Part shown: positions 27,409 through 35,823 of the stretch, piece by piece
Layout: each line of letters begins with the position of its first letter
How positions within the stretch are numbered: the first letter of the stretch is position 1
NCBI RefSeq assembly: GCF_000238075.1
Contig: NZ_JH414505.1
Location: forward strand, 1 to 64,000
Direction: 5' to 3'
From: Oribacterium asaccharolyticum ACB7
GTDB taxonomy: Bacteria > Bacillota > Clostridia > Lachnospirales > Lachnospiraceae
Length of the DNA: 64,000 nt
Program-made: the position numbers and the translations under genes
The notes under the pieces: model-generated
What the model saw: the letters and a program-made list of their open reading frames with translations, nothing else
Database searches by the model: none
Told to the model about the DNA's origin: nothing

Positions 27409-28914
27409 TTATTTCACTTGAATAGACTGTGTAAACTTCGGCTTCCACAAAAATGCCAAGGAAAAATATACCGTTATCCCTGTAATTGTATAAAGAAGCA
27501 AATTAATCCACTGTCCTACATAACCGCTTATCGAAATACTGCAATATCGCTTTAAGAGAAATACCGCAATCCCCATAACAGAAGCCATCAATCCTATTTT
27601 CCCCAAAAAGAGAAATAAATCAGCAGAATCGATTGCGTTATTTTTTCTAAGTATGGAGAAAAATAAAATCGGGGTAACACAAAGGGTCGAAAGAGACGTT
27701 GATAAAGCAAGCCCGCTTGCCCCCATTTTCCGTACCAAAATCATATTTAAAATAATATTGATTACAGTAGATAAAACCCCCATAAGTAGCGGAAGCTTCA
27801 TATTCTTCTTGGAATATAATGACCTGAAAAGCAACTCTCGAAGAGCCACAAAAAATATAGAAATGATATACATGGTGAAAATAGAACTTGTACGTTCTAT
27901 ATCTTCCGCTCCAAATTTTCCATGCCCAAAAACACAGCTTATGATATTTTTTGACAAAAGACAAGCACCGACGGTAATCGGGATGAAAAGAAACGAAACG
28001 AGCTTTATGCCGGTACTCAAATCATTTGCATATTGCTCTTCTTTTCGAGAAACTGCTGCAGCAGCAAGACGAGGATACAAAATCGTTACAATCGCAATGC
28101 TAAATACGTTGACAAAAAAAGAATTCAAAATAGAAGCATAGTTTATGGAAGAAACGGTACCGCTCTGCAAAGTAGATGCAAAATAGCGGTCGACCAAACT
28201 ATTGATTTCAATCACTAGGCTGCTTAAAAAATAAGGCACGATGAGAAGAAGCATAGTTTTTATATCTTCGCTATAGCTAAAGTACGGTTTCAAAGCAAAA
28301 CCGTTCTTTCTGCTTCCTACGTAGACTATTACTGCCTGAATTACATATGGCACAAACATGGCATAAGGCAAAACTCGGTAATTATACAATCCGCTAAAAA
28401 AAATCAGACCTAATTGTGTGAAAGATAGAAAAAAGTCTGAAGCAGATGAAATAATGAATTGTTTATTGCATTCCAGATACGCCTTTAATGGAAAAATAAG
28501 CGGTTCAACAAGTAAAATCAAAACCGCAATCCTTAAAAATTCAACTGAAATTTTAGTTGTATTCTCTGCAAAACCCGGTGCTATCAGAGAAACAAAAAAA
28601 CGAGGAGAAAGATAAGTCAATATAATGCAAAATAAGCTCAATAAAAAAAGTCCGGTAATAACACTTCCCGTGAATCGATTAGCCTGCTTTTTTCCTTTGT
28701 GATGTACTACCTCCAAGTAAACCGGGGTATAGCATAAGTAAACCGTTCCAATCCATCCGAAGAGGACTCCAACGATATTTCCCGCCATAATATAGGCATC
28801 TGCAATATCACTTGCGCCATAAAAATGGGATAAAGCAACTTCTCTAAAAAATCCAAGGCACTTTCCTGCCATAGCGATAAAACTAATCCAAAATGCACTT
28901 TTTTTGATATTCAT
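27409..28914 (-). CDS. MurJ/MviN-like or Wzx-like flippase
   Basis: A 501-residue polytopic protein with about 14 helices. The start SAFWISFIAMAGKCLGFFRE and the following SHFYGASDIADAYIMAG are characteristic of the MurJ/MviN branch of the MOP superfamily (FFRE with the conserved Arg). Within a polysaccharide operon it more likely flips the lipid-linked repeat unit, acting as Wzx, than lipid II, although a second MurJ-type role cannot be excluded. It stands between an SDR enzyme and the acyltransferase gene, all in one direction with short gaps. Confidence 0.85.
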   Translation of the reverse strand: MNIKKSAFWISFIAMAGKCLGFFREVALSHFYGASDIADAYIMAGNIVGVLFGWIGTVYLCYTPVYLEVVHHKGKKQANRFTGSVITGLFLLSLFCIILTYLSPRFFVSLIAPGFAENTTKISVEFLRIAVLILLVEPLIFPLKAYLECNKQFIISSASDFFLSFTQLGLIFFSGLYNYRVLPYAMFVPYVIQAVIVYVGSRKNGFALKPYFSYSEDIKTMLLLIVPYFLSSLVIEINSLVDRYFASTLQSGTVSSINYASILNSFFVNVFSIAIVTILYPRLAAAAVSRKEEQYANDLSTGIKLVSFLFIPITVGACLLSKNIISCVFGHGKFGAEDIERTSSIFTMYIISIFFVALRELLFRSLYSKKNMKLPLLMGVLSTVINIILNMILVRKMGASGLALSTSLSTLCVTPILFFSILRKNNAIDSADLFLFLGKIGLMASVMGIAVFLLKRYCSISISGYVGQWINLLLYTITGITVYFSLAFLWKPKFTQSIQVK

Positions 28915-28935
28915 ATTTTAGTGTACCTTCGTTTC

Positions 28936-29700
28936 TTAAGCTTTGTATTGTATTTGGCTTAAGTAAATATCCCTCATCTCTGTAGAAGAAACTTTTTCCC
29001 GCAGTTCTTTTGCTGTCCACTCTTTCAAATAGCGCTCTACAATATCTTTAGCAACATACTTAGGATTTCTTAAATCTCCCTTTTTATATTTTTCTGTAAA
29101 GAAAGCTGCAACTGAACTATTTTTATCGGTCTTTTCACGAATACAAGTCTGCATGCCGGTATCCATAACTCCCGGAGAATATAAAACGGTGGGTATATTT
29201 TCTTCTATACTAAGCTGTTCCAAATACCGATTGAAAAACGACTTTCCACAGGAATACAATCCCCAACCTTCAAAGACTTGATTAACAGCGCCGGAGTCTA
29301 AACTCACAATTCTGATTTTACAATCAGAACTTACTAAATGCAGCACTTCCTGTACCAAGTCTATCTGCCCAAGGACATTCGTTTTAAAATAATTCTCAAC
29401 TACCTCCTTGCTTATTAGTTTCAGGCTCTGAATTGGTTCTATAGAGAATGCCGTTAACACTAGTATTATTTCTTGAAATCTCTCCAGTCTGACTTCAGTT
29501 AAATCCGGCTTTCCCTCTTCCAAAGAAAACGGAATACAGTACTTTTCACCCCTATATTCTTCTAAAAAGGATGATTTTTCAATCGCACGAAAGAGAAAAA
29601 CATAGGCATCAAAAACTGCATCCTCTAAAATTTGTGTAGCAATCTCTCTACCTAAACCACCGCTTGCTCCGCTTAAAATACAAGCCCTAGTTTCCGCCAT
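28936..29700 (-). CDS. Short-chain dehydrogenase/reductase
   Basis: A 254-residue classical SDR. The start ATG at 29700 gives MAETRACILSGASGGLGRE with the Gly-rich cofactor loop; GGGA is nine bases ahead, inside the end of the upstream ATP-grasp gene, which overlaps it by 14 bases. IVSLDSGAV holds the catalytic Ser, and YSCGKSFFNRYLEQL the Tyr-x3-Lys. SPGVMDTGMQ follows. It probably oxidises or reduces a precursor used in the glycan; the near-neighbour ATP-grasp enzyme suggests a modified (amino-acid-linked or amide) group. Confidence 0.83.
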   Translation of the reverse strand: MAETRACILSGASGGLGREIATQILEDAVFDAYVFLFRAIEKSSFLEEYRGEKYCIPFSLEEGKPDLTEVRLERFQEIILVLTAFSIEPIQSLKLISKEVVENYFKTNVLGQIDLVQEVLHLVSSDCKIRIVSLDSGAVNQVFEGWGLYSCGKSFFNRYLEQLSIEENIPTVLYSPGVMDTGMQTCIREKTDKNSSVAAFFTEKYKKGDLRNPKYVAKDIVERYLKEWTAKELREKVSSTEMRDIYLSQIQYKA

Positions 29701-30658
29701 ATAAAACATTCCCTTCTGCATCGAAAATTATTTCATTTAATGTTTTAATACCAACGAGTTTTTTCTCTTCCATTCTGTAATCATCAGGTTTTTCTCCCAA
29801 GACGTCCTGTATCCACCAATAAGCATCTTGGAATCCCATTAAGCTTCGAAAACCAATAGAACTTGAAATCCTCGGATTAATTTCAAAGATATAGTACAAT
29901 CCATTATCTTTTCTCAGCTGCACATCCAAGCATCCCTGTAGTCCAATCTCTCGGGCAATTTGCTCCCCTATTTTCTCCAATAAAAGATCATGTACTGGCT
30001 CTACTCGGATACTCATCCCTTCCAATCCGAGCCTTCTCTTCATCGGAAAGCAACGAATTTCTCCATTTTTCGAAGCAAAAATGGGCATTGTAATCTCCTC
30101 TTCATCTGTTCCTATCATTGCTTGCCAAATATAACTCTCATCTAATTTTCCCTGCAAACTCTCCAATTCTTTTTTGGAATATGCAAAAAACATATCATGA
30201 GAACCATTTCCTCTATCCTTTTTAATTATTACAGGAAAGGAGCTGGGATAAGTCTCAGGAAATCTCCCTGTGGGAATATCATAAATTCCATGCTCATGTA
30301 AAAAAAGTTGTGTCTTAAGTTTACTTAGGCAAATATCTAAAACTTTGTCATCCAAAAGTAGTAATTTGCAATGACGAAAATCCTGCCTATAGCACATAAA
30401 TATCTGTATTTCATTTTCTGTTACGGGAATAAATACATCCGCATTTACTTTTACACAAAGCTCAAGAACAAAGTTCACATATTTATCCTTCTCTTTGTAT
30501 GGTGGTGAAATAAAGAATTCATCTATATACATTTTCCCATATGAAAAGGGATTTAAGTCAAATCCGGCTATCCAGATATCCTTATTATGCACTTTTAGAG
30601 AACGGGCAATAGCAGCGGATACGTTTGCTCCTATACTGGATATTACAATTTTTTTCAT
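29687..30658 (-). CDS. ATP-grasp ligase (CarB-like)
   Basis: A 323-residue ATP-grasp enzyme. The N-terminus KIVISSIGANVSAAIARSL resembles the pre-ATP-grasp domain of carbamoyl-phosphate-synthase-like proteins; PVIIKKDRGNGSHD is the ATP-binding Lys loop, and YIFEINPRISSS the metal-binding Glu/Asn motif. ATP-grasp enzymes join a carboxylate to an amine or other nucleophile. In a capsule locus it may activate a carboxylated sugar or attach an amino acid. It starts with an ATGA overlap on the metallophosphoesterase gene, so both are translated together. Exact reaction unknown. Confidence 0.83.
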   Translation of the reverse strand: MKKIVISSIGANVSAAIARSLKVHNKDIWIAGFDLNPFSYGKMYIDEFFISPPYKEKDKYVNFVLELCVKVNADVFIPVTENEIQIFMCYRQDFRHCKLLLLDDKVLDICLSKLKTQLFLHEHGIYDIPTGRFPETYPSSFPVIIKKDRGNGSHDMFFAYSKKELESLQGKLDESYIWQAMIGTDEEEITMPIFASKNGEIRCFPMKRRLGLEGMSIRVEPVHDLLLEKIGEQIAREIGLQGCLDVQLRKDNGLYYIFEINPRISSSIGFRSLMGFQDAYWWIQDVLGEKPDDYRMEEKKLVGIKTLNEIIFDAEGNVLYGGN

Positions 30659-31353
30659 AGGTATTCTCCTAATCTCCTTAAAAGATATGCTTTGTTATTT
30701 TCAGAAAAGTCCTCATAATTTTCCACTTCCTTATGTAAAGCATGAACATCAAAATCAAGATTATTATAAGTCCATTTCATTGAATCAGTATCCAAAAGGA
30801 TAAAAGAAAAGCCCTTTCCATCTCTTGGCAATCCCGAAGAACCGGGATTAATAATCAGGCTATTTCCCTGTTTTCTAAAAAGTCTATAATGGGTATTCGC
30901 CAAAAAAACAGCATCATAAGGTTTCAAAATAAACAAACCCTCTTTTGAATCCGGATAATACCTCCCATTATAAATGTCATCAGGCGTTCCGTGGCAGAAA
31001 TATAGATCTCTTCCTTCAAGATTCATTTCCAAAAAAGGTATAGATGATGATAAAAATTCTATTTCTTCTTTACTAAAGTCCAGCAAATAGGAACTGCCAT
31101 ATTTCTTTGCAAGTACTTCTCTTTTTTTTCTATCTTCATGACTCTCTAAAAACATTTGGTCATGGTTTCCACGAATATAGGTCAGGTTCGGTATTTTGTG
31201 CATTGACTTAATAACTTCTTGAGGATTGTAAAAGTACCCTATAATATCTCCTAAAAAAATCACTTTGTCAGGCTGAAGACTCTCAGCTTGACAAAGTAAT
31301 GCATCCATCGCATATCTATTCCCGTGTATATCACCAAAGATTAATACCTTCAT
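30655..31353 (-). CDS. Calcineurin-like metallophosphoesterase
   Basis: A 232-residue YfcE/MJ0936-like phosphoesterase: FGDIHGN (Asp and His metal ligands), FLGDIIGY, TYIRGNHDQ and FCHGTPDD; the final His motif appears as LANTHYR, with Ala for the usual Gly-x-Gly/Ser start. It could remove a phosphate from a glycan precursor. Located between the WbqC-like gene and the ATP-grasp gene with an ATGA overlap to the latter. Such enzymes are often promiscuous, so the pathway role is inferred only from location. Confidence 0.85.
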   Translation of the reverse strand: MKVLIFGDIHGNRYAMDALLCQAESLQPDKVIFLGDIIGYFYNPQEVIKSMHKIPNLTYIRGNHDQMFLESHEDRKKREVLAKKYGSSYLLDFSKEEIEFLSSSIPFLEMNLEGRDLYFCHGTPDDIYNGRYYPDSKEGLFILKPYDAVFLANTHYRLFRKQGNSLIINPGSSGLPRDGKGFSFILLDTDSMKWTYNNLDFDVHALHKEVENYEDFSENNKAYLLRRLGEYL

Positions 31354-31362
31354 AAAACCATC

Positions 31363-32055
31363 CTACGATAATATATATTTTTTTGCATCGGCCTGATTAC
31401 AATTAAAAAGTAAATCCAAAGTGGAAAGATAAGGAATAAACTCTTCCGTGTGAAGCTGCGGATAAACAGGATGTGTAAAGTTCTGAAAACAAACTTCAAT
31501 CTTTTCTCTTTCAAAGTCCTCCATCTTCATATAATGCATTCCCCCTGCCCCAGAAAGGTAGGTATCCGCCCCCAGTGTTTTGCAAATCGATAAAACCAAG
31601 TCACTCTTATTCCCCTCCGTTTCCAGCTCGGAAGCTTTCAAAAATCGAGGGTGAATATCCAAGAAGTCCGCAAAATAGTAGATTATTTCTATATTCAAGT
31701 CTCGAAGACTCATAATATTCTTTTCCAGTAGCTTTTCAAAGAAAGGAAAGTGAAGAGAAAAATAGGGATGATTTCGATAGCTTAAATAGAGGGTATTTAA
31801 ATATTTCCTTCTCCACTTTGGATTACGCTCTTCCGCAATCTGCATATCGAGAATAGTCGAATCCAGCCTACCCTTTCCCTGTACGGGGACGGAAATCCAC
31901 TGTTCTCCGTTAGTCCCTAAAATCTTATTTCGATTCTGATAATTTCCCTTTACATACTGTACATCGTCCAGGATGACATAGGTATCCACCTGTGCCATCT
32001 TATTGAAAAAACCCAGCCAAGGGAGATGCTCCGGTTGATGTATTGCCAGCTTCAT
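31363..32055 (-). CDS. WbqC-family protein
   Basis: A 230-residue WbqC-like protein: LAIHQPEHLPWLGFFNKMAQVD at the start with the conserved His-Gln-Pro, DDVQYVKGNYQNRN and GADTYLSGAGG. WbqC proteins occur in O-antigen and capsule clusters and are thought to act in sugar or amino-sugar acylation, but the reaction is not firmly known. AGGAGG lies six bases before the ATG. Next to a PIG-L deacetylase, as is often seen, which suggests a deacetylate-then-modify step on an aminosugar. Confidence 0.88.
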   Translation of the reverse strand: MKLAIHQPEHLPWLGFFNKMAQVDTYVILDDVQYVKGNYQNRNKILGTNGEQWISVPVQGKGRLDSTILDMQIAEERNPKWRRKYLNTLYLSYRNHPYFSLHFPFFEKLLEKNIMSLRDLNIEIIYYFADFLDIHPRFLKASELETEGNKSDLVLSICKTLGADTYLSGAGGMHYMKMEDFEREKIEVCFQNFTHPVYPQLHTEEFIPYLSTLDLLFNCNQADAKKYILS

Positions 32056-32064
32056 CGGCTCCTC

Positions 32065-32706
32065 CTATAATACTAATTCTTCTCGCAACACTTCAAAGGC
32101 CTCTCCATAAGTCGCTCCCATTTCATAGCCACGAAAAGCCGCCCTAGCCTTCACTCCCTCAATCCATCCCTCTCCAAATTTTTTATATTCGGTCTCATGC
32201 ATCTTTAAAGCTTCAATCTTCCGTTCTATAACAGAACTGATGTCCACATAAAGCTGAGGTCTGAAGGCAACATAGGATCTTCCTGAGGGAGCTATAGGCT
32301 CATATAAATAGATTGTATTATAACGTCTTGCCGCAGTAATAGTAGACTTGGAAGTTCCTACATGAGCCTGGTGTGTATCAAAGGGCCAGTGCGTAAAGAT
32401 CATATCCGGTTTGAAGGCATTGATTCTTTTTTCCAGCTCCTCTACTACAGTAGAATGGTAGGGCACATCTTTGTTCTCAAAGTTCAGAATCTCAAAGTCA
32501 TCCACCCCCAAAACTTCTGCCGCAGCCTTTCCCTCCAAAACTGCCTTCTCATCCGTTCTCATGACCTTCCCGTCATAATTTTTATAGCCGGACTTACTCA
32601 TGACAATCATTTTCACCTCATGTCCCTTTTGCAAGGCAAGTGCCAAAGTTCCTCCACAGGCCAATTCTATATCATCTAAATGCGCACCAATTGCTAAGAT
32701 TTTCAT
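32065..32706 (-). CDS. PIG-L/LmbE-family N-deacetylase
   Basis: A 213-residue PIG-L fold enzyme. The metal site is clear: IGAHLDDIELACGGTLA (His-x-x-Asp-Asp) near the N-terminus and THWPFDTHQAHVGTS later. Family members remove acetyl from N-acetyl sugars. In this locus it would free an amine on a sugar for later acylation or amidation, and WbqC-like and ATP-grasp proteins follow. AAAGGATG is nine bases ahead of the ATG. An 88-base AT-rich gap separates it from the nucleotidyltransferase gene upstream. Confidence 0.87.
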   Translation of the reverse strand: MKILAIGAHLDDIELACGGTLALALQKGHEVKMIVMSKSGYKNYDGKVMRTDEKAVLEGKAAAEVLGVDDFEILNFENKDVPYHSTVVEELEKRINAFKPDMIFTHWPFDTHQAHVGTSKSTITAARRYNTIYLYEPIAPSGRSYVAFRPQLYVDISSVIERKIEALKMHETEYKKFGEGWIEGVKARAAFRGYEMGATYGEAFEVLREELVL

Positions 32707-32794
32707 TTTCCATCCTTTCTTAGCGCTTCAAAAACTTAATTCCTTACGAAATTTGATCATATAAAGCTCTTGTCCCTTAAACAGAAGAGAACAT

Positions 32795-33532
32795 TTAATT
32801 TTCAAAAACTCTCCTTGAAACTTCTGAAGACAAAAACGCCTCCAAATCCGCCGGAATCCCCAGGCCATGCATTTTTTCTCCCACGTCATGATATACAATC
32901 TTAAACCCGTCGGAAATCATTTCATTGTAAGCCGGAGCCACATAAAACTCATTATTTACCCTCGCATTTTTAGCAATCATCTGCTTGGCATAGAAAACAA
33001 AGTCTTTTCCCCTTTTATAATTGTAAATCCCGACCGTCGCCTCATTGGAGATAACTTCCTTTTCTCTGACCTCTGTTACAAAGCCGTTCCGATCGTACTT
33101 GATAAAGCTCCACTTCGGATCATCAGCAGGCATAGTCATAATCAGTCCGTCATAGCCCTTCATCGCATCTAAATAGCTGTTGATATCCGTATCAACATAC
33201 TGGTCACTGTTGGCAATCATGAGTTCGTCCTCATTGTCAATGAATTTCTCTGCCAGTAATACGGTACACGCCGCTCCTTCGGTAATATGGTCGATGGAGA
33301 TTACTTCACAGCTCGGAGACAGCTCTTCCAACTTCTCCTTTAAACCGTATTTTTGCAGGTGCTCTTCCTGGCAGATAAAGATAAAACGGTGTTCTCTGTT
33401 CGGTTTCAGATTTTCAATGACATATTCAATCATATAGCGTCCGTGAACATCGATTAAAGGCTTTGGCATGGTATAGCCTGCCTCGGCAAATCTGCTTCCA
33501 CGTCCGGCCATCGGGATAACTATATTTAACAT
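32795..33532 (-). CDS. Nucleotidyltransferase (sugar/alcohol phosphate), canonical copy
   Basis: A 245-residue NTP_transferase: NIVIPMAGRGSRFAEAGY followed by MPKPLIDV is the full G-x-G-x-R...P-K signature. MIANSDQYVD holds the metal-binding Asp. It would make an NDP-activated sugar or polyol. A related, altered copy lies two genes upstream (33858-34574) with a small cupin between them. GGAGG lies seven bases ahead of the ATG. The substrate is not readable; the neighbouring HAD and GDPD-like genes suggest a phosphorylated small alcohol or sugar. Confidence 0.86.
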   Translation of the reverse strand: MLNIVIPMAGRGSRFAEAGYTMPKPLIDVHGRYMIEYVIENLKPNREHRFIFICQEEHLQKYGLKEKLEELSPSCEVISIDHITEGAACTVLLAEKFIDNEDELMIANSDQYVDTDINSYLDAMKGYDGLIMTMPADDPKWSFIKYDRNGFVTEVREKEVISNEATVGIYNYKRGKDFVFYAKQMIAKNARVNNEFYVAPAYNEMISDGFKIVYHDVGEKMHGLGIPADLEAFLSSEVSRRVFEN

Positions 33533-33534
33533 TT

Positions 33535-33861
33535 CTATTCCTCCACTAAGTATTTATCATTATTCTGTCCGGGCATCTTTACCACAACATTTACGCTATC
33601 CTCCAAGGCTTCAAAGCTTGTCACGTCACCGGGCTCCACCACAATGATGTCTCCGGCGGAAAAGATTTGATCGAACATTCTCACCTTCCCCTGAATAATA
33701 GCCGTGTACTCCGTAGCCACCTTATGGTAATGCTTCCCCTCTTTATCCCCTTTTTTATAGCTTTTTACCGCCACTTCGCAATCATTAGTCTTAAATAAGG
33801 AGGGTTCAAAGTTTCCTATGAACCAGCCTCCGGTCATGGAAGATAAATTTCCTACTTTCAA
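33535..33861 (-). CDS. Small cupin-fold protein
   Basis: A 108-residue single cupin: KEGKHYHKVATEYTAII gives the His/Glu pattern of cupin motif 1, and SAGDIIVVEPGDVTSF motif 2. Start codon is TTG (33861) within a TTGA overlap with the previous gene's stop; GAGGAGGG is six bases ahead. Small cupins in such loci can be sugar-nucleotide isomerases or binding subunits. Between two nucleotidyltransferase genes, it may shape the same activated precursor. Catalysis is not established. Confidence 0.82.
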   Translation of the reverse strand: MKVGNLSSMTGGWFIGNFEPSLFKTNDCEVAVKSYKKGDKEGKHYHKVATEYTAIIQGKVRMFDQIFSAGDIIVVEPGDVTSFEALEDSVNVVVKMPGQNNDKYLVEE

Positions 33862-34574
33862 TGTTTTCCCTCCTCATATTCCTTGATTTTTGCCGGCGAG
33901 TAGAAAGACTTGTACTTTTCAGCCGGGATATCATAATAAAGAACTTTTTTCCCAAGTAGAATCAGCTCATTGATGGATGCGGATATATAAAACTTCCCTT
34001 CAAGGCTGTTTTTCTTCAGTAAGGCTCTCTTTGCCGCCTCGATAAAATCCTTTCCCTTTTTAAAATAATAAAAGCCGGCTATGGCATCCTTGGATAAAGG
34101 ACGCTTCTCCGCAACTTCTATAACCTCATCTCCCTGTTTAGCCACGTAGCTCCATCTTGGGTGAATATTGGGGAAGGTAATCAAGCCCGCATCCGCGTCT
34201 TTCTCTTGAAAATAAGCCACAATTTTCTGATAATCCACTTCAATAATCTGATCACTGTTAGCGATAATTAGTGGTTCATCCTTATCAATACACTCTACTG
34301 CCATAAGACAGGTGCATAAGGCACCGGCAGTATCATTTTCCAGCTGTATGACCTTTGTTTTGTCCGAAAGCATCTCTGCAGACTGATCCAAATGGAACTG
34401 CATGCACTCCTGTTTAGAAAAAACAAAGATATATTTTTTCGGATCCAATTCTTTGAAATTATCCACAACAAGTTCCAGCATTGTTTTTCCGCAAATCTCG
34501 TACATCATCTTGGGAAAGTAGCTGTCTTTAAAAAAACTGCTTCCTCCCATGGATGGCAACAAAATATTTATCAT
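33858..34574 (-). CDS. Divergent nucleotidyltransferase-like paralogue
   Basis: A 238-residue protein clearly related to the nucleotidyltransferase at 32795 (shared IANSDQ, PRWSY/PKWSF, GKDF segments). However, the nucleotide-binding signature is altered: LLPSMGGSSFFKDSYFPKMM has Ser in place of the Arg of G-x-G-x-R, and PKMM for PKPL. Either it has a different substrate or it is a regulatory, weakly active partner. The ATG at 34574 overlaps the HAD gene's stop (ATGA) with AAGGAG eight bases ahead; a GTG at 34583 is too close to that site. Gene order and similarity suggest duplication. Confidence 0.82.
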   Translation of the reverse strand: MINILLPSMGGSSFFKDSYFPKMMYEICGKTMLELVVDNFKELDPKKYIFVFSKQECMQFHLDQSAEMLSDKTKVIQLENDTAGALCTCLMAVECIDKDEPLIIANSDQIIEVDYQKIVAYFQEKDADAGLITFPNIHPRWSYVAKQGDEVIEVAEKRPLSKDAIAGFYYFKKGKDFIEAAKRALLKKNSLEGKFYISASINELILLGKKVLYYDIPAEKYKSFYSPAKIKEYEEGKH

Positions 34575-35200
34575 CTCTCGCACTCCTTTATCTTGTTGTA
34601 AATGTTCGTAAAATTCACATCCAAAACCGTAGCTACCTCTAAAACATTTCCACCGCTGGCCTTGGCTGCCTGAATACCGTTTGGGTTATCTTCTACTATT
34701 ACACACTCCTTTGGATCCAGTCCGAATTTTTCCATCGCCGTTAAATACATCTCCGGATCCGGTTTAGCTCTTTTTACATCCTCGTTGGAAACGATTAAAT
34801 CCAGGTATGGCATCAATCCGGCCTTTTGCATCATGAGTTCAATGGTCTTTCTTACAGAGTTGGAGCAAACCGCTATCTTATAACCGTCCTTATGAAGCTT
34901 GGATAAAGCATACTCATGATGAAAAAGCGGATGACACTTTTCATGAATAATGTCAATGGTAAACTCCTGCTTCATTTCATTGATAAAGGAATGTAATTCC
35001 TGTGGAAGATAATAACGTTTGCTCAGCATTTCCAGCTTCACCTTCGTCGGTAATCCGTCGAAAGTACTTAAGTGGTCGTATCGACTGATTTCCATTCCAA
35101 ACAGGCCCAATGCTTTGTTTAAGGCTTCATAGTGCCAGTCTTTCGCGTCAATCAAAACTCCATCCATATCAAACAAGACCGCTTTAATTGTTTTCCCCAT
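34571..35200 (-). CDS. HAD-superfamily (subfamily IA) phosphatase/mutase
   Basis: A 209-residue HAD hydrolase: VLFDMDGVLIDA (motif I, DxD), CSNSVRK (motif II Ser/Thr) and VKRAKPDPEMYL (motif III Lys), then VIVEDNPNGIQAA (motif IV). A helical cap lies at about 18-90, as in beta-phosphoglucomutase-like proteins. It may isomerise or dephosphorylate a sugar phosphate for the next gene product, the nucleotidyltransferase. Translation is coupled on both sides: it overlaps the GDPD-like gene by 17 bases and the nucleotidyltransferase gene by 4. Confidence 0.87.
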   Translation of the reverse strand: MGKTIKAVLFDMDGVLIDAKDWHYEALNKALGLFGMEISRYDHLSTFDGLPTKVKLEMLSKRYYLPQELHSFINEMKQEFTIDIIHEKCHPLFHHEYALSKLHKDGYKIAVCSNSVRKTIELMMQKAGLMPYLDLIVSNEDVKRAKPDPEMYLTAMEKFGLDPKECVIVEDNPNGIQAAKASGGNVLEVATVLDVNFTNIYNKIKECER

Positions 35201-35819
35201 AGAAATACTCTAATGCCTCCTCCGGATAATCTGTGCAAAGTATGATATCGTTTCTGTCCAAAATATTCATTTTCTTGTAGCGTTCCCAGGTTTTCTTATA
35301 CTCTCGGGAATGAAGCTCCGGAGAAACGATACACACCTTCTTATGATGTGCAAGATGATCTTGTATTCTTTCCTCTGTAATCCAATCATCGGAATGAAAT
35401 CCATCCATCCATACCCCCTGTGCTTCTTCATAGAAAGATAAATTTTTCTCATATTCACTTTCTCTTGCAAAGAAGCGGATTCCCTCTTGCGTATAAAGTA
35501 GGGTATCCGGAACGGACATGTCAAAACAGAAATAATGTTTGATCCGATATTTTTCCACAAAATCCTTGATTAAGCTCTGCAGTCCATCTGCTTTGATATT
35601 GATTGCCAATGTCAGCTCCGTATCCTGATAGAGACTAAAAAATTCCTCCGCATTCAAGCTCTCTTCACCCGGCATATCATGGGAAATCTTTAATTTTCTT
35701 CCATAATCTCTAAAGTCCGTTTCCGTACCGAAATTGCAAGCCTTGGCTCTCCGAAAGCTCTCTAAAGAATTTTTTTCCTCTTTTTCTTTCCAATACCCTC
35801 TATGCGCTATGATCTCCAT
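35184..35819 (-). CDS. Glycerophosphodiester phosphodiesterase-like protein
   Basis: A 211-residue GDPD TIM-barrel: EIIAHRGYWKE (His-Arg-Gly), TETDFRDYGRKLKISHD (Glu/Asp metal ligands and catalytic His) and CTDYPEEA near the end. The usual ENT motif after HRG reads KNS here (EEKNSLESF), so a conserved Glu is replaced by Lys. It probably hydrolyses or transfers a phosphodiester-linked alcohol, perhaps glycerol phosphate, linked to the glycan. GGAGG lies seven bases before the ATG. No signal peptide, so cytoplasmic. Confidence 0.83.
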   Translation of the reverse strand: MEIIAHRGYWKEKEEKNSLESFRRAKACNFGTETDFRDYGRKLKISHDMPGEESLNAEEFFSLYQDTELTLAINIKADGLQSLIKDFVEKYRIKHYFCFDMSVPDTLLYTQEGIRFFARESEYEKNLSFYEEAQGVWMDGFHSDDWITEERIQDHLAHHKKVCIVSPELHSREYKKTWERYKKMNILDRNDIILCTDYPEEALEYFYGENN

Positions 35820-35823
35820 GCTG

